Below, piece after piece: positions 1-8,595 of a stretch of DNA of 40,512 nt. The translations under genes were made by a program, and so were the position numbers. Positions within the stretch are counted from its first letter, which is position 1, and every line of letters begins with the position of its first letter. Source of the stretch: Desulfocapsa sp. (GTDB lineage Bacteria; Desulfobacterota; Desulfobulbia; Desulfobulbales; Desulfocapsaceae); contig JAIPEF010000010.1 of NCBI GenBank assembly GCA_021737265.1, positions 1 through 40,512 of the forward strand, given 5' to 3'. The notes beneath the pieces are model-generated. The model was not told where the DNA came from. It made no database searches and worked only from the letters and a program-made list of their open reading frames with translations.

Positions 1-247
1 AGTAAATCTGCAAGGTATAATAAACTTGACTCCTCAGACAATGTACGTTTGATTTGATTTTGGGTTTTCATGCATCAAGTATGCACGATTCAGGCTTAAA
101 TGTCCAGCTTAAAATTATGGGTAACAGGCAGTCCTAGCCCATTGACCGAATCATCACCCCCTGATTGATACCCGGCACATTGTTCATTACAATCACGCTC
201 GTCAAGAAATTGCCAGGAGGCTGTAAGGCTTATATCTTCTCATCGAA

Positions 248-354
248 GTCATCCTCGAGGGAGTAAGCGGGGATCCAGAGCGTAGCTAAATTCCTGGATA
301 CCCGATAACGCTTGTCCCAGTATGTTTTAAGCAGGGAGCACACTCGGGTATGAC
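248..354. repeat. Dispersed inverted-repeat element
   Basis: Two nested pairs of arms face each other. GTCATCCTCGAG (248-259) pairs imperfectly with CTCGGGTATGAC (343-354), and GCGGGGATCCAG (267-278) pairs with CTGGATACCCG (294-304). The pattern GTCAT-(C/A)CCCG...GGGATCCAG...CTGGAT-CCCG...ATGAC resembles the widespread short intergenic palindromes found in many proteobacterial genomes. This copy is degenerate and carries no coding sequence. That it is a dispersed family is inferred from the resemblance; I see no second copy in this window. Confidence 0.5.
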
Positions 355-450
355 AGACGAACCCAAAACGGCACATTAAGGTTTACGCTATACTAAACGT
401 CCTCTTGAAATGGACTCTTCAAGTCTTACTCTGTGCTGTGGTATTCATCC

Positions 451-487
451 GCAGAGACGCTGAGGGATACCTGTCGTGCCCCTCTGC
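451..487. other. Hairpin downstream of the oxidoreductase gene
   Basis: GCAGAG (451-456) pairs with CTCTGC (482-487), with a nested GAGGG/CCCTC pair inside. It starts 10 bases after the stop codon of the minus-strand oxidoreductase gene, so it could end or stabilise that transcript. There is no T-run on either side, so it is not a clean intrinsic terminator. Confidence 0.3.
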
Positions 488-496
488 AATGTTTTT

Positions 497-2221
497 TTAT
501 TCCGGATACCAGTCTATCCCCATCCGGCGAAGCATATTCATACCGCCACTGAGCACCAGGGTCTCCTGCCTGCCGGCGCCATCTAAAAAGCTCTGAATCT
601 CAAAGGACCTGGTTCCTGCATCGCAGAGAATAATAAGTTCTTTATTCTCAGGCAGTTCCTGGTAGCGACTGCGAACCTCATTATAGGGTATGGCAACCCA
701 TTTATCAGCGCCAAATTTATCGACACATGGCCCCGCTTCCAAAGGATGTCTAATATCTAAGACTGCCCAATCGGGGTGAGTCGATAAATCTTCCATCCAG
801 GTGAGAAAAGAATCCAGAGTCGTCTTTCGCAGACGCCCGTCACAGAGGTTGTCCGCGACATAGGCGATAGCATTTATGGAATCAATGGCCGCTGAAAATG
901 GTGGTGCGTACGCCATCTCCAGGGTACCAAAATCATCAATACTTGCTCCCATGGCGATATAGGCGGCAGCCGCATCAATACGAGCCGAGATACCGTCTCC
1001 CATGGGGCCGAACCCTTGAAGTCCAAGCACCTTTCTGGTACGACGATCAAAAACCATCTGAAAACAAACAATGGCCTCAGTGGGGAAAAAATGGGCACGA
1101 TCAGAGGGAGCAGTAAGTGCAACATCGGCATCAAAACCCTCTGCCAAAGCAACTTCCAGACTGAGTCCGGTGGCTGCAATACACACATCAAAGGCCTTCA
1201 TGATGAAACTTCCCACGGCACCCTTGAAGGTTGAGGGGATTCCAGCCATGTTGTCTCCTGCCACCCTGCCCTCCTTATTGGCAAGTGAGCCCAGGGGGGC
1301 ATAGAACTTCTTACCGGACACAAGGTGCATAACCTCCACACAGTCCCCGGCGGCATAGATGGAAGGGTCTGATGTCTGCATTCGTTCGTTGACCACAATG
1401 GCACCCATGGGTGATGTCTGCAGCCCGGCATCAACGGCAATTTCGGAACGGGGTCTGACACCTGCCGCCATGATAACAATATCAGCTTCAATGGTTCGCT
1501 TTGCTGTGCGCAGACCTGTGACCTTCCCGTCGACACCTAGAATCTCCTCCGCACCTTCACCGAGAAAGATATCAACATCGTTATCACGCATATGCTTGGT
1601 GACCATGGAGGCTATGGGGCTATCAATAATTCTGGGCAGGACCTGGGGCATAAATTCAACCACTGAAGTTTCTACCCCCCACAGATCTTTAAAGGCTTCT
1701 GCCATTTCAAGACCTATTGCTCCACCACCGATCACCACTGCCTTCCCAACCTTTCCTTTGGCAATCCGGTCCTTAATCTCAATGGCCTTATGGAGATCGG
1801 AAATGGTGAACACCCCATCAAGATCAGCCCCTGGAATGGGAAGGACAAAGGGGCGGGAACCGGTGGCTATCATCAAAGTGTCATATGCAATATCCTGTTT
1901 TTCTCCACTTGCGACGTCTTCCACCTTCACCACTTTACTTTTGCGATCAATGGCCAGAGCCCTGGTGCCGCTCTTGACCGTTACCCCTTTGGCATTCAGG
2001 AAAAAATCTTCATTACGCACCATATGAAAACTGGTGGAACGGAGCTCCGACTCATCGGAGACATCACCGGAAACGTAATAGGGAATACCGCAGCCGCCAT
2101 AGGAAAACAGGGTATCCTGATCAATGATGGTTACCTCGGCATCCTGCATCAGCCTCTTTACTCGGCATGCTGCTTTTGGCCCTGCGGCAACACCACCCAC
2201 AATTACTATTTTCTTACTCAT
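497..2221 (-). CDS. CoA-disulfide reductase-like FAD oxidoreductase with rhodanese domain
   Basis: A 574-residue fusion of a flavin-dependent disulfide reductase of the CoADR/NADH-oxidase/NADH persulfide reductase family with a C-terminal rhodanese domain. Visible motifs are the FAD-binding GGVAAG near residue 9, the single redox cysteine C44 in SYGGCGIPYY, an NAD-binding VVIGGGAIGLEMAE near 163, and the FAD site AAGDC near 305. The rhodanese part covers about 470-574 and has its catalytic cysteine C533 in CDAGTRS. Family members reduce CoA disulfide, CoA persulfide or polysulfide with NAD(P)H in the cytoplasm. The rhodanese half suggests sulfane-sulfur handling, but the substrate cannot be settled from sequence. 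The start has a strong GGAGG six bases upstream. It is the last gene of the minus-strand group downstream of fetB. Confidence 0.88.
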   Translation of the reverse strand: MSKKIVIVGGVAAGPKAACRVKRLMQDAEVTIIDQDTLFSYGGCGIPYYVSGDVSDESELRSTSFHMVRNEDFFLNAKGVTVKSGTRALAIDRKSKVVKVEDVASGEKQDIAYDTLMIATGSRPFVLPIPGADLDGVFTISDLHKAIEIKDRIAKGKVGKAVVIGGGAIGLEMAEAFKDLWGVETSVVEFMPQVLPRIIDSPIASMVTKHMRDNDVDIFLGEGAEEILGVDGKVTGLRTAKRTIEADIVIMAAGVRPRSEIAVDAGLQTSPMGAIVVNERMQTSDPSIYAAGDCVEVMHLVSGKKFYAPLGSLANKEGRVAGDNMAGIPSTFKGAVGSFIMKAFDVCIAATGLSLEVALAEGFDADVALTAPSDRAHFFPTEAIVCFQMVFDRRTRKVLGLQGFGPMGDGISARIDAAAAYIAMGASIDDFGTLEMAYAPPFSAAIDSINAIAYVADNLCDGRLRKTTLDSFLTWMEDLSTHPDWAVLDIRHPLEAGPCVDKFGADKWVAIPYNEVRSRYQELPENKELIILCDAGTRSFEIQSFLDGAGRQETLVLSGGMNMLRRMGIDWYPE

Positions 2222-2332
2222 TTCAAGCCTCCAACAAGAAGTATAAAAAGAACGAATTAGTGTAGTTAATCATTTTCTAATACTGGCAAATGAACAATAT
2301 ATGCAAAGAAATTACAAGCAGAAAAGAGGAAT

Positions 2333-3139
2333 TCAGTGCCCTTTCAACTTACTGAGACAATCAAGAATTAGACGTTGACGATCATCAAAAAGACGGCTGC
2401 TGATAAGCCATATTGCAGTGAGAACACCAAAGCCTGTTCCGGCCGCAATAAGGAATATGATCAGAATCTGATATTTTACGGCATCGAATGGGGAAGAACC
2501 GCCAAGGATCTGGCCGGTCATCATGCCTGGCAGACTCACAACTCCTGCAGCGGCCATGGAATTAATGATGGGAATCATTCCGGTACGCATACAATCGCGC
2601 CTGATATCACCACTTGCTTCCTGCCAGCTCTCACCGAGAAGGAGACGTTGTTCCACCAAACCTCTCTGATTGTAGATATCTGTGGTCAGTCGATCTGAGG
2701 CAAGAGCCACACCGTTCATGGTGTTCCCCAGTAACATTCCAAGGAGGGGGATGGCATACTGAGGTGTGTACCAGGGATCAACGCCCACCATAACAGTCAG
2801 TGCCAAAAAGGCCACGGTAAAGGAGGAGACGAGCATGGAACCGGTGCTGATGAGGTAGCCTGTGCTTCCACGCAATTTGCGTTTCTGCCTTGCCCACACC
2901 TCATATCCTGCCACCAGCAGCATACAAAAAGACATAAGCATCACCAGGCCAAGACTTGCACTTGCAAACAGGAATTTAAGAACCATACCGACGAGCAGCA
3001 GCTGTACTGTCATCCGCACTCCGGATACAAGTAGCCTTTTTTCCAACCCAAGCCCTATACGCAGGCTGCAACCAGCGAGCAAAAGAACGAGCGACGCTGC
3101 AAGGCAAAGATCAAAAGCACTGAGGGATATGACGTTCAT
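2333..3139 (-). CDS. fetB: FetB-type iron-export ABC permease
   Basis: A 268-residue polytopic membrane protein of the FetB/YbbM (UPF0014) family, the permease of an ABC exporter linked in E. coli to iron efflux and peroxide resistance. Six or seven hydrophobic segments are visible, including ones near residues 9-23, 43-60, 64-80 and 105-120. The family signature near residue 205 (SLPGMMTGQILGGSSP) and the upstream MLLGNTMNG motif are both intact. Length matches the family (about 260). Its ATPase partner fetA lies upstream on the same strand but is separated by msrA and a methyltransferase gene, whereas the pair is normally adjacent. The region before its start (3140-3272) shows no gene. Confidence 0.85.
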   Translation of the reverse strand: MNVISLSAFDLCLAASLVLLLAGCSLRIGLGLEKRLLVSGVRMTVQLLLVGMVLKFLFASASLGLVMLMSFCMLLVAGYEVWARQKRKLRGSTGYLISTGSMLVSSFTVAFLALTVMVGVDPWYTPQYAIPLLGMLLGNTMNGVALASDRLTTDIYNQRGLVEQRLLLGESWQEASGDIRRDCMRTGMIPIINSMAAAGVVSLPGMMTGQILGGSSPFDAVKYQILIIFLIAAGTGFGVLTAIWLISSRLFDDRQRLILDCLSKLKGH

Positions 3140-3272
3140 AATCTTTTTTCAGGTGACATTCATCCGCATTGGGATTGCAAAGTGAATTGCTTTTGCTCAC
3201 GTTCAAGATCAAAGAAGCTGGTCACTGGAAAAGGTTTCCACCTTGGGCCTTTCATGAGACCTGATTTTTATT

Positions 3273-3824
3273 TTAACATCCTTGCTTCTCAAGGACAGCA
3301 GTGTGACTAAAAAATATTTTAGGAAAATCGATTATTTTGAAACCCACTTCTTGTGCTAAAGATAACGTTTTTTTGAATTCGGTGAATGTGACATGCATTT
3401 TAGGCTCTGCCAATAACAGCGTGCCTGATTTTCCAAGGATACAATGAACTTGTTTAAGAAAATTTAATTCATCTGGAGTTTCGTGCACCATCCAGAACGT
3501 TAAGGCAAAATCAACTTTTTCATTTATACCTATATGTTGCTCATCACAGAGAAAAGTGGTAATGCGGTCGGCAATGCCAGCTTTCTTTGCCCGTTTTGTT
3601 AAGATATCCAGCATGTTTTGCTGTACATCAACGGAAATGATTTTCCCAGCTTCTCCAACAATCCTGGCCATACAGATTGAGAAATACCCCATGCCGCAAC
3701 CAATGTCGATGGCCGTCATTCCGTCAGTTAGATAAGGAGAAAACATATCTAGCTTGTGAAATATCTGCCTCAATGGATTATCAAATATATATGCCACCCA
3801 CCAGGGACAAACGTGTTTTGCCAT
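3273..3824 (-). CDS. Small class I SAM-dependent methyltransferase
   Basis: 183 residues with a Rossmann-type SAM site: motif I AIDIGCGMGYFS near residue 38, an acidic end of strand beta2 (SVDVQQNMLDIL) near 64, and a post-motif around residues 100-115. The N-terminus (HVCPWWVAYIFDNPLR) is typical of an uncharacterised group of short methyltransferases. The substrate is unknown. The gene is visibly AT-rich compared with its neighbours, and the sequence before its ATG is a run of A/T without a clear ribosome-binding site. It sits with msrA between fetA and fetB, which looks like a later insertion. Confidence 0.75.
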   Translation of the reverse strand: MAKHVCPWWVAYIFDNPLRQIFHKLDMFSPYLTDGMTAIDIGCGMGYFSICMARIVGEAGKIISVDVQQNMLDILTKRAKKAGIADRITTFLCDEQHIGINEKVDFALTFWMVHETPDELNFLKQVHCILGKSGTLLLAEPKMHVTFTEFKKTLSLAQEVGFKIIDFPKIFFSHTAVLEKQGC

Positions 3825-3905
3825 TATATTATTTTTTTTTGTTTACCAGCATTTCACAATCTAAGCGTTTATCTGGTTTCCTGATTTCTCCCACCAATTT
3901 CTCTA

Positions 3906-4496
3906 TCAATGTGTTACCTTATCTCCCCAAATCTCCTCCAATCGCCGGTCACGACCACAATTCCAGCGGTAGACCTTGTAGCGAATGGAGTTGTTTTTGT
4001 AATAATCCTGATGGTAACTTTCCTTCCCTGTGATGGGGTAAAATGTTGACGCATGCAAAATTGGCGTTACAACTTTCTTGTTGGGAAATTTCTCTTCAAC
4101 CTCCCTCTTAGATTGTTCGGCAATTATCTTTTCTATTTCGTTGGCTACGAAAATGGCACTTAAATAACTTGGGCCTTTATCACAAAACTGTCCTTCCCCA
4201 TCAAATGGATCGATGTTAACCCAGTAATACTCTAATAACTCTTTGTAACTCACCTTATGAGGATCATAGCTTATTTCAACAGCCTCAAAATGACCTTCAT
4301 GGTTGCCATTGTATGTTGGGTTTTTTAAAGTTCCCCCCGTGAACCCGGAAATCACATCCGTTACACCCTCAAGTTTTTCAAAATCTGACTCCATGCACCA
4401 GAAACACCCTCCTGCCATTATGGCTTTGTCGGCTGCGGCATGCGCAGCATAGGACAGCAAGATTGTTACTATGAAAAACACCAGTTTTTTTTTCAT
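3906..4496 (-). CDS. msrA: Exported peptide methionine sulfoxide reductase A
   Basis: Reduces the S-epimer of methionine sulfoxide in oxidised proteins. The catalytic GCFWCME motif is present, with downstream family motifs GHFEAVEISYDP, DKGPSYLSAIF and YHQDYY, and the variant C-terminus CGRDRRLEEIWG. The start is placed at 4496 and not at the upstream in-frame ATG at 4511, because GGAG lies nine bases before it. This gives 196 residues beginning MKKKLVFFIVTILLSYAAHA, a good Sec signal peptide, so the enzyme should act in the periplasm. The gene is AT-rich like the adjacent methyltransferase. An oxidative-damage role fits next to a FetAB exporter. No msrB is present in the window. Confidence 0.9.
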   Translation of the reverse strand: MKKKLVFFIVTILLSYAAHAAADKAIMAGGCFWCMESDFEKLEGVTDVISGFTGGTLKNPTYNGNHEGHFEAVEISYDPHKVSYKELLEYYWVNIDPFDGEGQFCDKGPSYLSAIFVANEIEKIIAEQSKREVEEKFPNKKVVTPILHASTFYPITGKESYHQDYYKNNSIRYKVYRWNCGRDRRLEEIWGDKVTH

Positions 4497-4603
4497 AAGT
4501 ACCGTCTCCATATTATAGCGTCTTTAATAACTATTTGGATATTTATTGGGGATACCGGCCAGGTAATATGGAAGATCCAACGGGTGTGGATAAGGCCAGA
4601 TTT

Positions 4604-5218
4604 TTATTGTTGGCCAATACTCACCAAAGCCTTCACCTCAAGCCGGAATACTCTCTCCGCCACACGAAAGAGCTGCCCCTGATCATGGCTTACCCAGAGA
4701 CAGATTGTTTTCTTATTGGAACATTTCTCCACCACAATTTCCTCCACAACCTGTGTCATTTTCGGGTCCAGAGCTGAAGTGGGTTCATCAAGAAGGAGTA
4801 CCCGCGGTTCAGTGATGAGGGTACGAAAAAGGGACAACCGTTGACGTTCACCGGTGGATAGCCTGCTGACTTGCCAGCCCATAACATCGGAAGAAAATCC
4901 AAGTCTCTCCAGCAATATCCTACCAGCAGCAAGGCTCTCTCCGTCCTGGAAATGAGAGTCAACCGTGTCATACCACCAGAAAGATTCTGCAGGGACCATG
5001 GCCACAGTTTTTCGCCAATTAGGCGGGGTAAAGTGACTGCTGGGTTTTCCATCAAGACTGCACTCTCCTCCGTGAACAATCACATCAGCCACTGCCCGTA
5101 AAAGTTGCGTCTTACCAATTCCGGACCTTCCTGTGAGGCCGACACACTCTCCGGATCTGACATCCATTGAATAGGGGCCGTTAGAAAGAAATGAAATCGC
5201 AGAGAGGCGGAGCCCCAT
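4604..5218 (-). CDS. fetA: FetA-type ABC transporter ATPase
   Basis: ATP-binding subunit expected to pair with FetB. Motifs in order are Walker A GRSGIGKT, the signature LSTGERQR, Walker B VLLLDEPTSALD, and the H-loop WVSHD. It is short, as FetA proteins are. An in-frame ATG at 5272 would overlap the end of the histidine kinase gene by 41 bases. The ATG at 5218 follows the kinase stop and has GGA eight bases upstream, and it begins directly at the first beta strand, so I prefer it (204 residues). Substrate assignment rests mainly on the presence of fetB in the same gene group; on its own this would be a generic ABC ATPase. Confidence 0.75.
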   Translation of the reverse strand: MGLRLSAISFLSNGPYSMDVRSGECVGLTGRSGIGKTQLLRAVADVIVHGGECSLDGKPSSHFTPPNWRKTVAMVPAESFWWYDTVDSHFQDGESLAAGRILLERLGFSSDVMGWQVSRLSTGERQRLSLFRTLITEPRVLLLDEPTSALDPKMTQVVEEIVVEKCSNKKTICLWVSHDQGQLFRVAERVFRLEVKALVSIGQQ

Positions 5219-5231
5219 ATCTTTATTCCGT

Positions 5232-6695
5232 TCAGGGAAGGGTGATGGTGAACGTTGTGCCTTCATTTTCATGAGACGTCACAGAGATGCTTCCATGATG
5301 CTGCTCCACAATATTTTTGGTGATGGCAAGACCCAGCCCCGTTCCTTTGTATTTATCAGTAAAAAACGGTTTGAATATCTCGGCGGCCTTCTCTTCATTC
5401 ATTCCCATTCCGCTATCCTGAATTTCTATTGCTATGGGTCCGCCAGGTTTAACAATATCAGTACGTACCCGCAGGACACCGCCTTCGGGCATGGCCTGAA
5501 TTGCATTCACAAGGATATTCAGCAGGGCCCGGTAAAAGAGATCGGGATCTATGGTCATTCTGCCAATATTTGGATTCAGGTCGGTCTCAAGACGAATTTT
5601 CTTCTCAATCAGTTCTGCTTCAATAAACTGCAGAGCCTGATCAATGGAATCATTAATGACCACAGGGCGTAATTTCACCTTCTGCGGCCTTGCAAAATCA
5701 AGGAATTCAAGGACAATATTGTTCAATCTGTTCGTTTCATTTACAATAATTTCCGCAAGATTCTCATTTCCCGGTGCCACTTTCCTGATCCGCTTCTTCA
5801 GGATTTCAGCAGTCGATTGCACAATTCCCAGTGGACTTTTTATCTCATGGGAAACTGTGGCCACCATTGTTCCAAGGTGGGCAAGCCGCTGGGCGTTATT
5901 TAGTTTTTTCTCAAGACTCAAACGTTCGCGCACCCTCTTGTCCATTATCTTATCCGCCCGACTGACAATGGTACGCAAGACCAGAAAAAGGATAGCCATG
6001 ACCCCTGAGGAGATCAGTATGATTCGGCGCTGCAGCTGCACAATGGCGCCAAATTCGAGGGAAAGATCCTGGGTTATCTCTATAACACCCATAATCAGGT
6101 CATCAGAACTGGAGTCTGCCCGAACTTGACGAAAGGGAATAAATGTCTTCAGAAGACAGTGGACATCCTGGGTACCGGGCAGTAAATTCAACACTGTACC
6201 ACTGGAGATTATCTGCGAGTTTGCTATGCCTTTCAAGGCCTTTTCATACTCCAGCCCCCCCGCGCCTCTCTTCCCAACCAGTTCTTCATCGGTGGAATAT
6301 GAAATGATGTTAATATTCGAATCATATATGGTCACCGTTTTCATTTTCATACTATTTGTAGCATTGCGGACTATCCGATCAAGGCGCTCAAATTGTTCCG
6401 GATTAGAGAGAGCAATCTTCCCATAACGAACAACAGCTGGCAGGACAAAACCACGAAAGACCTGCTGATTCAAATTTTCGGCAAGAAGCAGTGAATAGGC
6501 CTCGCTCTGGTCGAGCATAACCTTACGGGCATGTTTTGAGATAAACCACGAGAGAAAAAGGGTAAAAATCAGGATAACACCAAGGCTGGAAAAAGAGAAA
6601 TATTTCACCAACTGAAAGGGCATGAACCCGGCCCGCAACCTCTCCAACTGTTCAGGATCATCGCTGGCCATGTATTTGCTGTCTTCTTCAGTCAC
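5232..6695 (-). CDS. Membrane sensor histidine kinase, no adjacent response regulator
   Basis: Starting from a GTG at 6695, which has GGAG six bases upstream, the protein has 487 residues. It has a membrane segment near 31-51, a periplasmic sensor region near 52-224, and a second membrane segment near 225-245. A HisKA domain follows with the phospho-accepting histidine near 283 in VSHEIKSPLG, then a HATPase_c domain with N box (NILVNAIQAM), G1 (DSGMGM), F box (FKPFFTDKYKG) and G2 (GTGLGLAI). The GTG overlaps the stop of the upstream radical SAM gene by eight bases (GTGACTGA), suggesting translational coupling. A longer reading frame to 6800 would overlap that gene by over 100 bases and add nothing recognisable. 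The signal sensed is unknown, and no response regulator gene lies in the window. Confidence 0.88.
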   Translation of the reverse strand: MTEEDSKYMASDDPEQLERLRAGFMPFQLVKYFSFSSLGVILIFTLFLSWFISKHARKVMLDQSEAYSLLLAENLNQQVFRGFVLPAVVRYGKIALSNPEQFERLDRIVRNATNSMKMKTVTIYDSNINIISYSTDEELVGKRGAGGLEYEKALKGIANSQIISSGTVLNLLPGTQDVHCLLKTFIPFRQVRADSSSDDLIMGVIEITQDLSLEFGAIVQLQRRIILISSGVMAILFLVLRTIVSRADKIMDKRVRERLSLEKKLNNAQRLAHLGTMVATVSHEIKSPLGIVQSTAEILKKRIRKVAPGNENLAEIIVNETNRLNNIVLEFLDFARPQKVKLRPVVINDSIDQALQFIEAELIEKKIRLETDLNPNIGRMTIDPDLFYRALLNILVNAIQAMPEGGVLRVRTDIVKPGGPIAIEIQDSGMGMNEEKAAEIFKPFFTDKYKGTGLGLAITKNIVEQHHGSISVTSHENEGTTFTITLP

Positions 6696-8469
6696 CGCAC
6701 GCTCCACAACGCTTACAGATAGAGGTATCGCAAGGAATTGTTGTTCTAGCCTGGAAGCTTTTTTGATATTCCTGCCACAGGTATTCCTGTTTGATACCAT
6801 GGTCTACTATATTCCACGGAAAATAATCGTCCTCTCCATGCTGATGAATCGCGTAGGCCTCGGGCTGCAGGCCATGGTGTCGCATGGCCTGCTTCCATGG
6901 AACAGCTTTTCGGGCCATGGTGGCAATAACCCTTGCCAAACGACGATCTCCCCGGCCTAATACTGCCTGAAAAAGCACATTTTCAGGTTTATCATGATTC
7001 AGCCGAACATTGGCCACCTGCCGTAGTCCTTTGCGGAGAAACGCAAGCTTTGCTTTGAGGGACTTGACTACTTGAGCAGGGCTCCCCTCTTCACCTTTTC
7101 TCAAACGTTCTCCACCAAAAGGATGAAACTGAAAAGGTGTCCAGGGTTTTGGCGCAAAACAGTTTACGGAGAGAACAATTTCACAGAGTCTCCCCCTTGC
7201 CCTGCCGCGTGGCAACATCTGCTGTTTGATTTTTTTTATCAGTTCAAGCATCTCCTGCAAATCATCAAAGGTCTCGGTTGGAAGTCCTATCATAAGGTAG
7301 AGTTTCAATTTATACAAGTCCGCGTCAACAAGCCGTTTTGCGGCAAGGAGTATCTCCTCTTCCGTTATGTTTTTATTAATGACCTGCCGTAAACGCTCAG
7401 ATGCCCCGTCCGGAGCAATGGCAACACTTTTCAGATTGCTTGCCCCAAGAAGTGTAAGGAGTGGTCCCGAGATCCTGTCGGCACGAAGGGAAGAGAATGA
7501 GAGGGAGCAGCCACTGTCAAGGAGATAGGAGGAAAGGGTCTCCAGCTCATCCTGTCTGGCCATTTCCATACCGAGGAGTCCAATACGCCTAACATTCCCA
7601 CCCCGCTCTTCAAGTCCTTTGATAACAGCATCAGCATTCCAGAGACGCGGCGGCCGATAGACAAACCCTGCTGCACAGAAGCGGCATCCTCTGGAACACC
7701 CCCTGCCAAGTTCGGTAACGTAGAGGTTAGAGAATTCAGCAGCAGGACTCAGGAGCTGTGAATGTGCGGCCCGATCTACAACAGGAACTGAAATCTTTTT
7801 AATCCGCTGCGAGATGCCCTCTGCCGCCGAGGAAGCAATCTGTCTCCCATTCTCACCGTAGACCGGATTATGGAGGATGGGGACGTAAGCCCCTGGGACT
7901 TCTCGCTGCAAGAGAAAGAGCAGATCCGCCCTTTTTGTACTCTCCTGATACTCTCTGAGGAGATCGAGCAGAGGTGAAAGAAGGGCTTCTGCCTCTCCAA
8001 GCAGAAACAAATCTGTAAAAGGGGCCAGGGGTTCAGGGTTCATGAATGTTGCCACCCCGCCACCAATCACCAGCGGATTAGCTGTGGTGATACGTCCGTC
8101 TTGACGTTCCTCTGCAAAAAGAGGGATTCCACCAGCCAGAAGCAGACGGGCAAGATTGACATAATCATGTTCAAAACTGATGGAGTAAAAGAGAAGTGAG
8201 AAGTCAGAAAGCGGCCTGCCGGATTCAAACGACCGAAGGAATGAACTGTCAGCGTCAGGGAGAAAGAAACGTTCGCAGACCAGAGCATCATGCTCGTTGA
8301 GTAATGAGTAAACAAGTTGAAATCCGAGACTTGAGACACCTACACCATAGGTGTTTGGGTACAAAAGAGCAACGGGCTGGCGACCTGTCCATTTTTTGAT
8401 CCAGGTGCCGCTTTCCTGATCAAGCAGACTGGAATTTTCTGTACCTTTTTTTTTCTGTTTAGGCCGCAT
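6688..8469 (-). CDS. B12-binding-type radical SAM protein (TIGR03960-like)
   Basis: 593 residues. The N-terminal part (about 30-180) looks like the cobalamin-binding-type Rossmann domain that precedes many radical SAM enzymes. The radical SAM 4Fe-4S motif CSRGCRFC has cysteines at about 258, 262 and 265. A second cysteine cluster closes the protein (CDTSICKRCGAC, cysteines about 580, 585, 588, 591), compatible with an extra metal centre. Proteins of this layout are often annotated TIGR03960, with no firmly established reaction known to me. It lies 126 bases downstream of ftsZ on the same strand and leads the gene group containing the histidine kinase and fetA. Its ribosome-binding site is weak. 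Confidence 0.82.
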   Translation of the reverse strand: MRPKQKKKGTENSSLLDQESGTWIKKWTGRQPVALLYPNTYGVGVSSLGFQLVYSLLNEHDALVCERFFLPDADSSFLRSFESGRPLSDFSLLFYSISFEHDYVNLARLLLAGGIPLFAEERQDGRITTANPLVIGGGVATFMNPEPLAPFTDLFLLGEAEALLSPLLDLLREYQESTKRADLLFLLQREVPGAYVPILHNPVYGENGRQIASSAAEGISQRIKKISVPVVDRAAHSQLLSPAAEFSNLYVTELGRGCSRGCRFCAAGFVYRPPRLWNADAVIKGLEERGGNVRRIGLLGMEMARQDELETLSSYLLDSGCSLSFSSLRADRISGPLLTLLGASNLKSVAIAPDGASERLRQVINKNITEEEILLAAKRLVDADLYKLKLYLMIGLPTETFDDLQEMLELIKKIKQQMLPRGRARGRLCEIVLSVNCFAPKPWTPFQFHPFGGERLRKGEEGSPAQVVKSLKAKLAFLRKGLRQVANVRLNHDKPENVLFQAVLGRGDRRLARVIATMARKAVPWKQAMRHHGLQPEAYAIHQHGEDDYFPWNIVDHGIKQEYLWQEYQKSFQARTTIPCDTSICKRCGACGD

Positions 8470-8595
8470 TTCTTATGAACATTTTGTAAGGCAATGAAGC
8501 ACCACAAATTTGTCTTCTTTTGCCGTGAATTCCGACCATTGCCTATTGGTGAGCAAAATGTTCAAGAGAAATGCGGGCCAGGCCTGCTCAAGAAA

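Larger units (their letters stand above)
1..496. other. Gene-free left edge
   Basis: I see no convincing coding region here. A plus-strand reading frame beginning near 405 only runs antisense into the end of the oxidoreductase gene and resembles nothing known. The stretch contains a dispersed inverted-repeat element (248-354) and a GC-rich inverted repeat directly downstream of the oxidoreductase gene (451-487), both listed separately. Confidence 0.6.

Noticed and set aside
1359..2027. 222-codon plus-strand open frame
   Set aside because: It runs antisense to the well-supported oxidoreductase gene, and its product is low in recognisable motifs and rich in Ser/Thr/Pro, as expected of an antisense shadow.
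6696..6800. Longer histidine kinase start at 6800
   Set aside because: It lies within the radical SAM coding end, whereas the GTG at 6695 has a strong GGAG and a typical short overlap.
8470..8595. Terminator after ftsZ
   Set aside because: Inverted repeats such as GGCAATG/CATTGCC exist but are far apart and lack a T-run.
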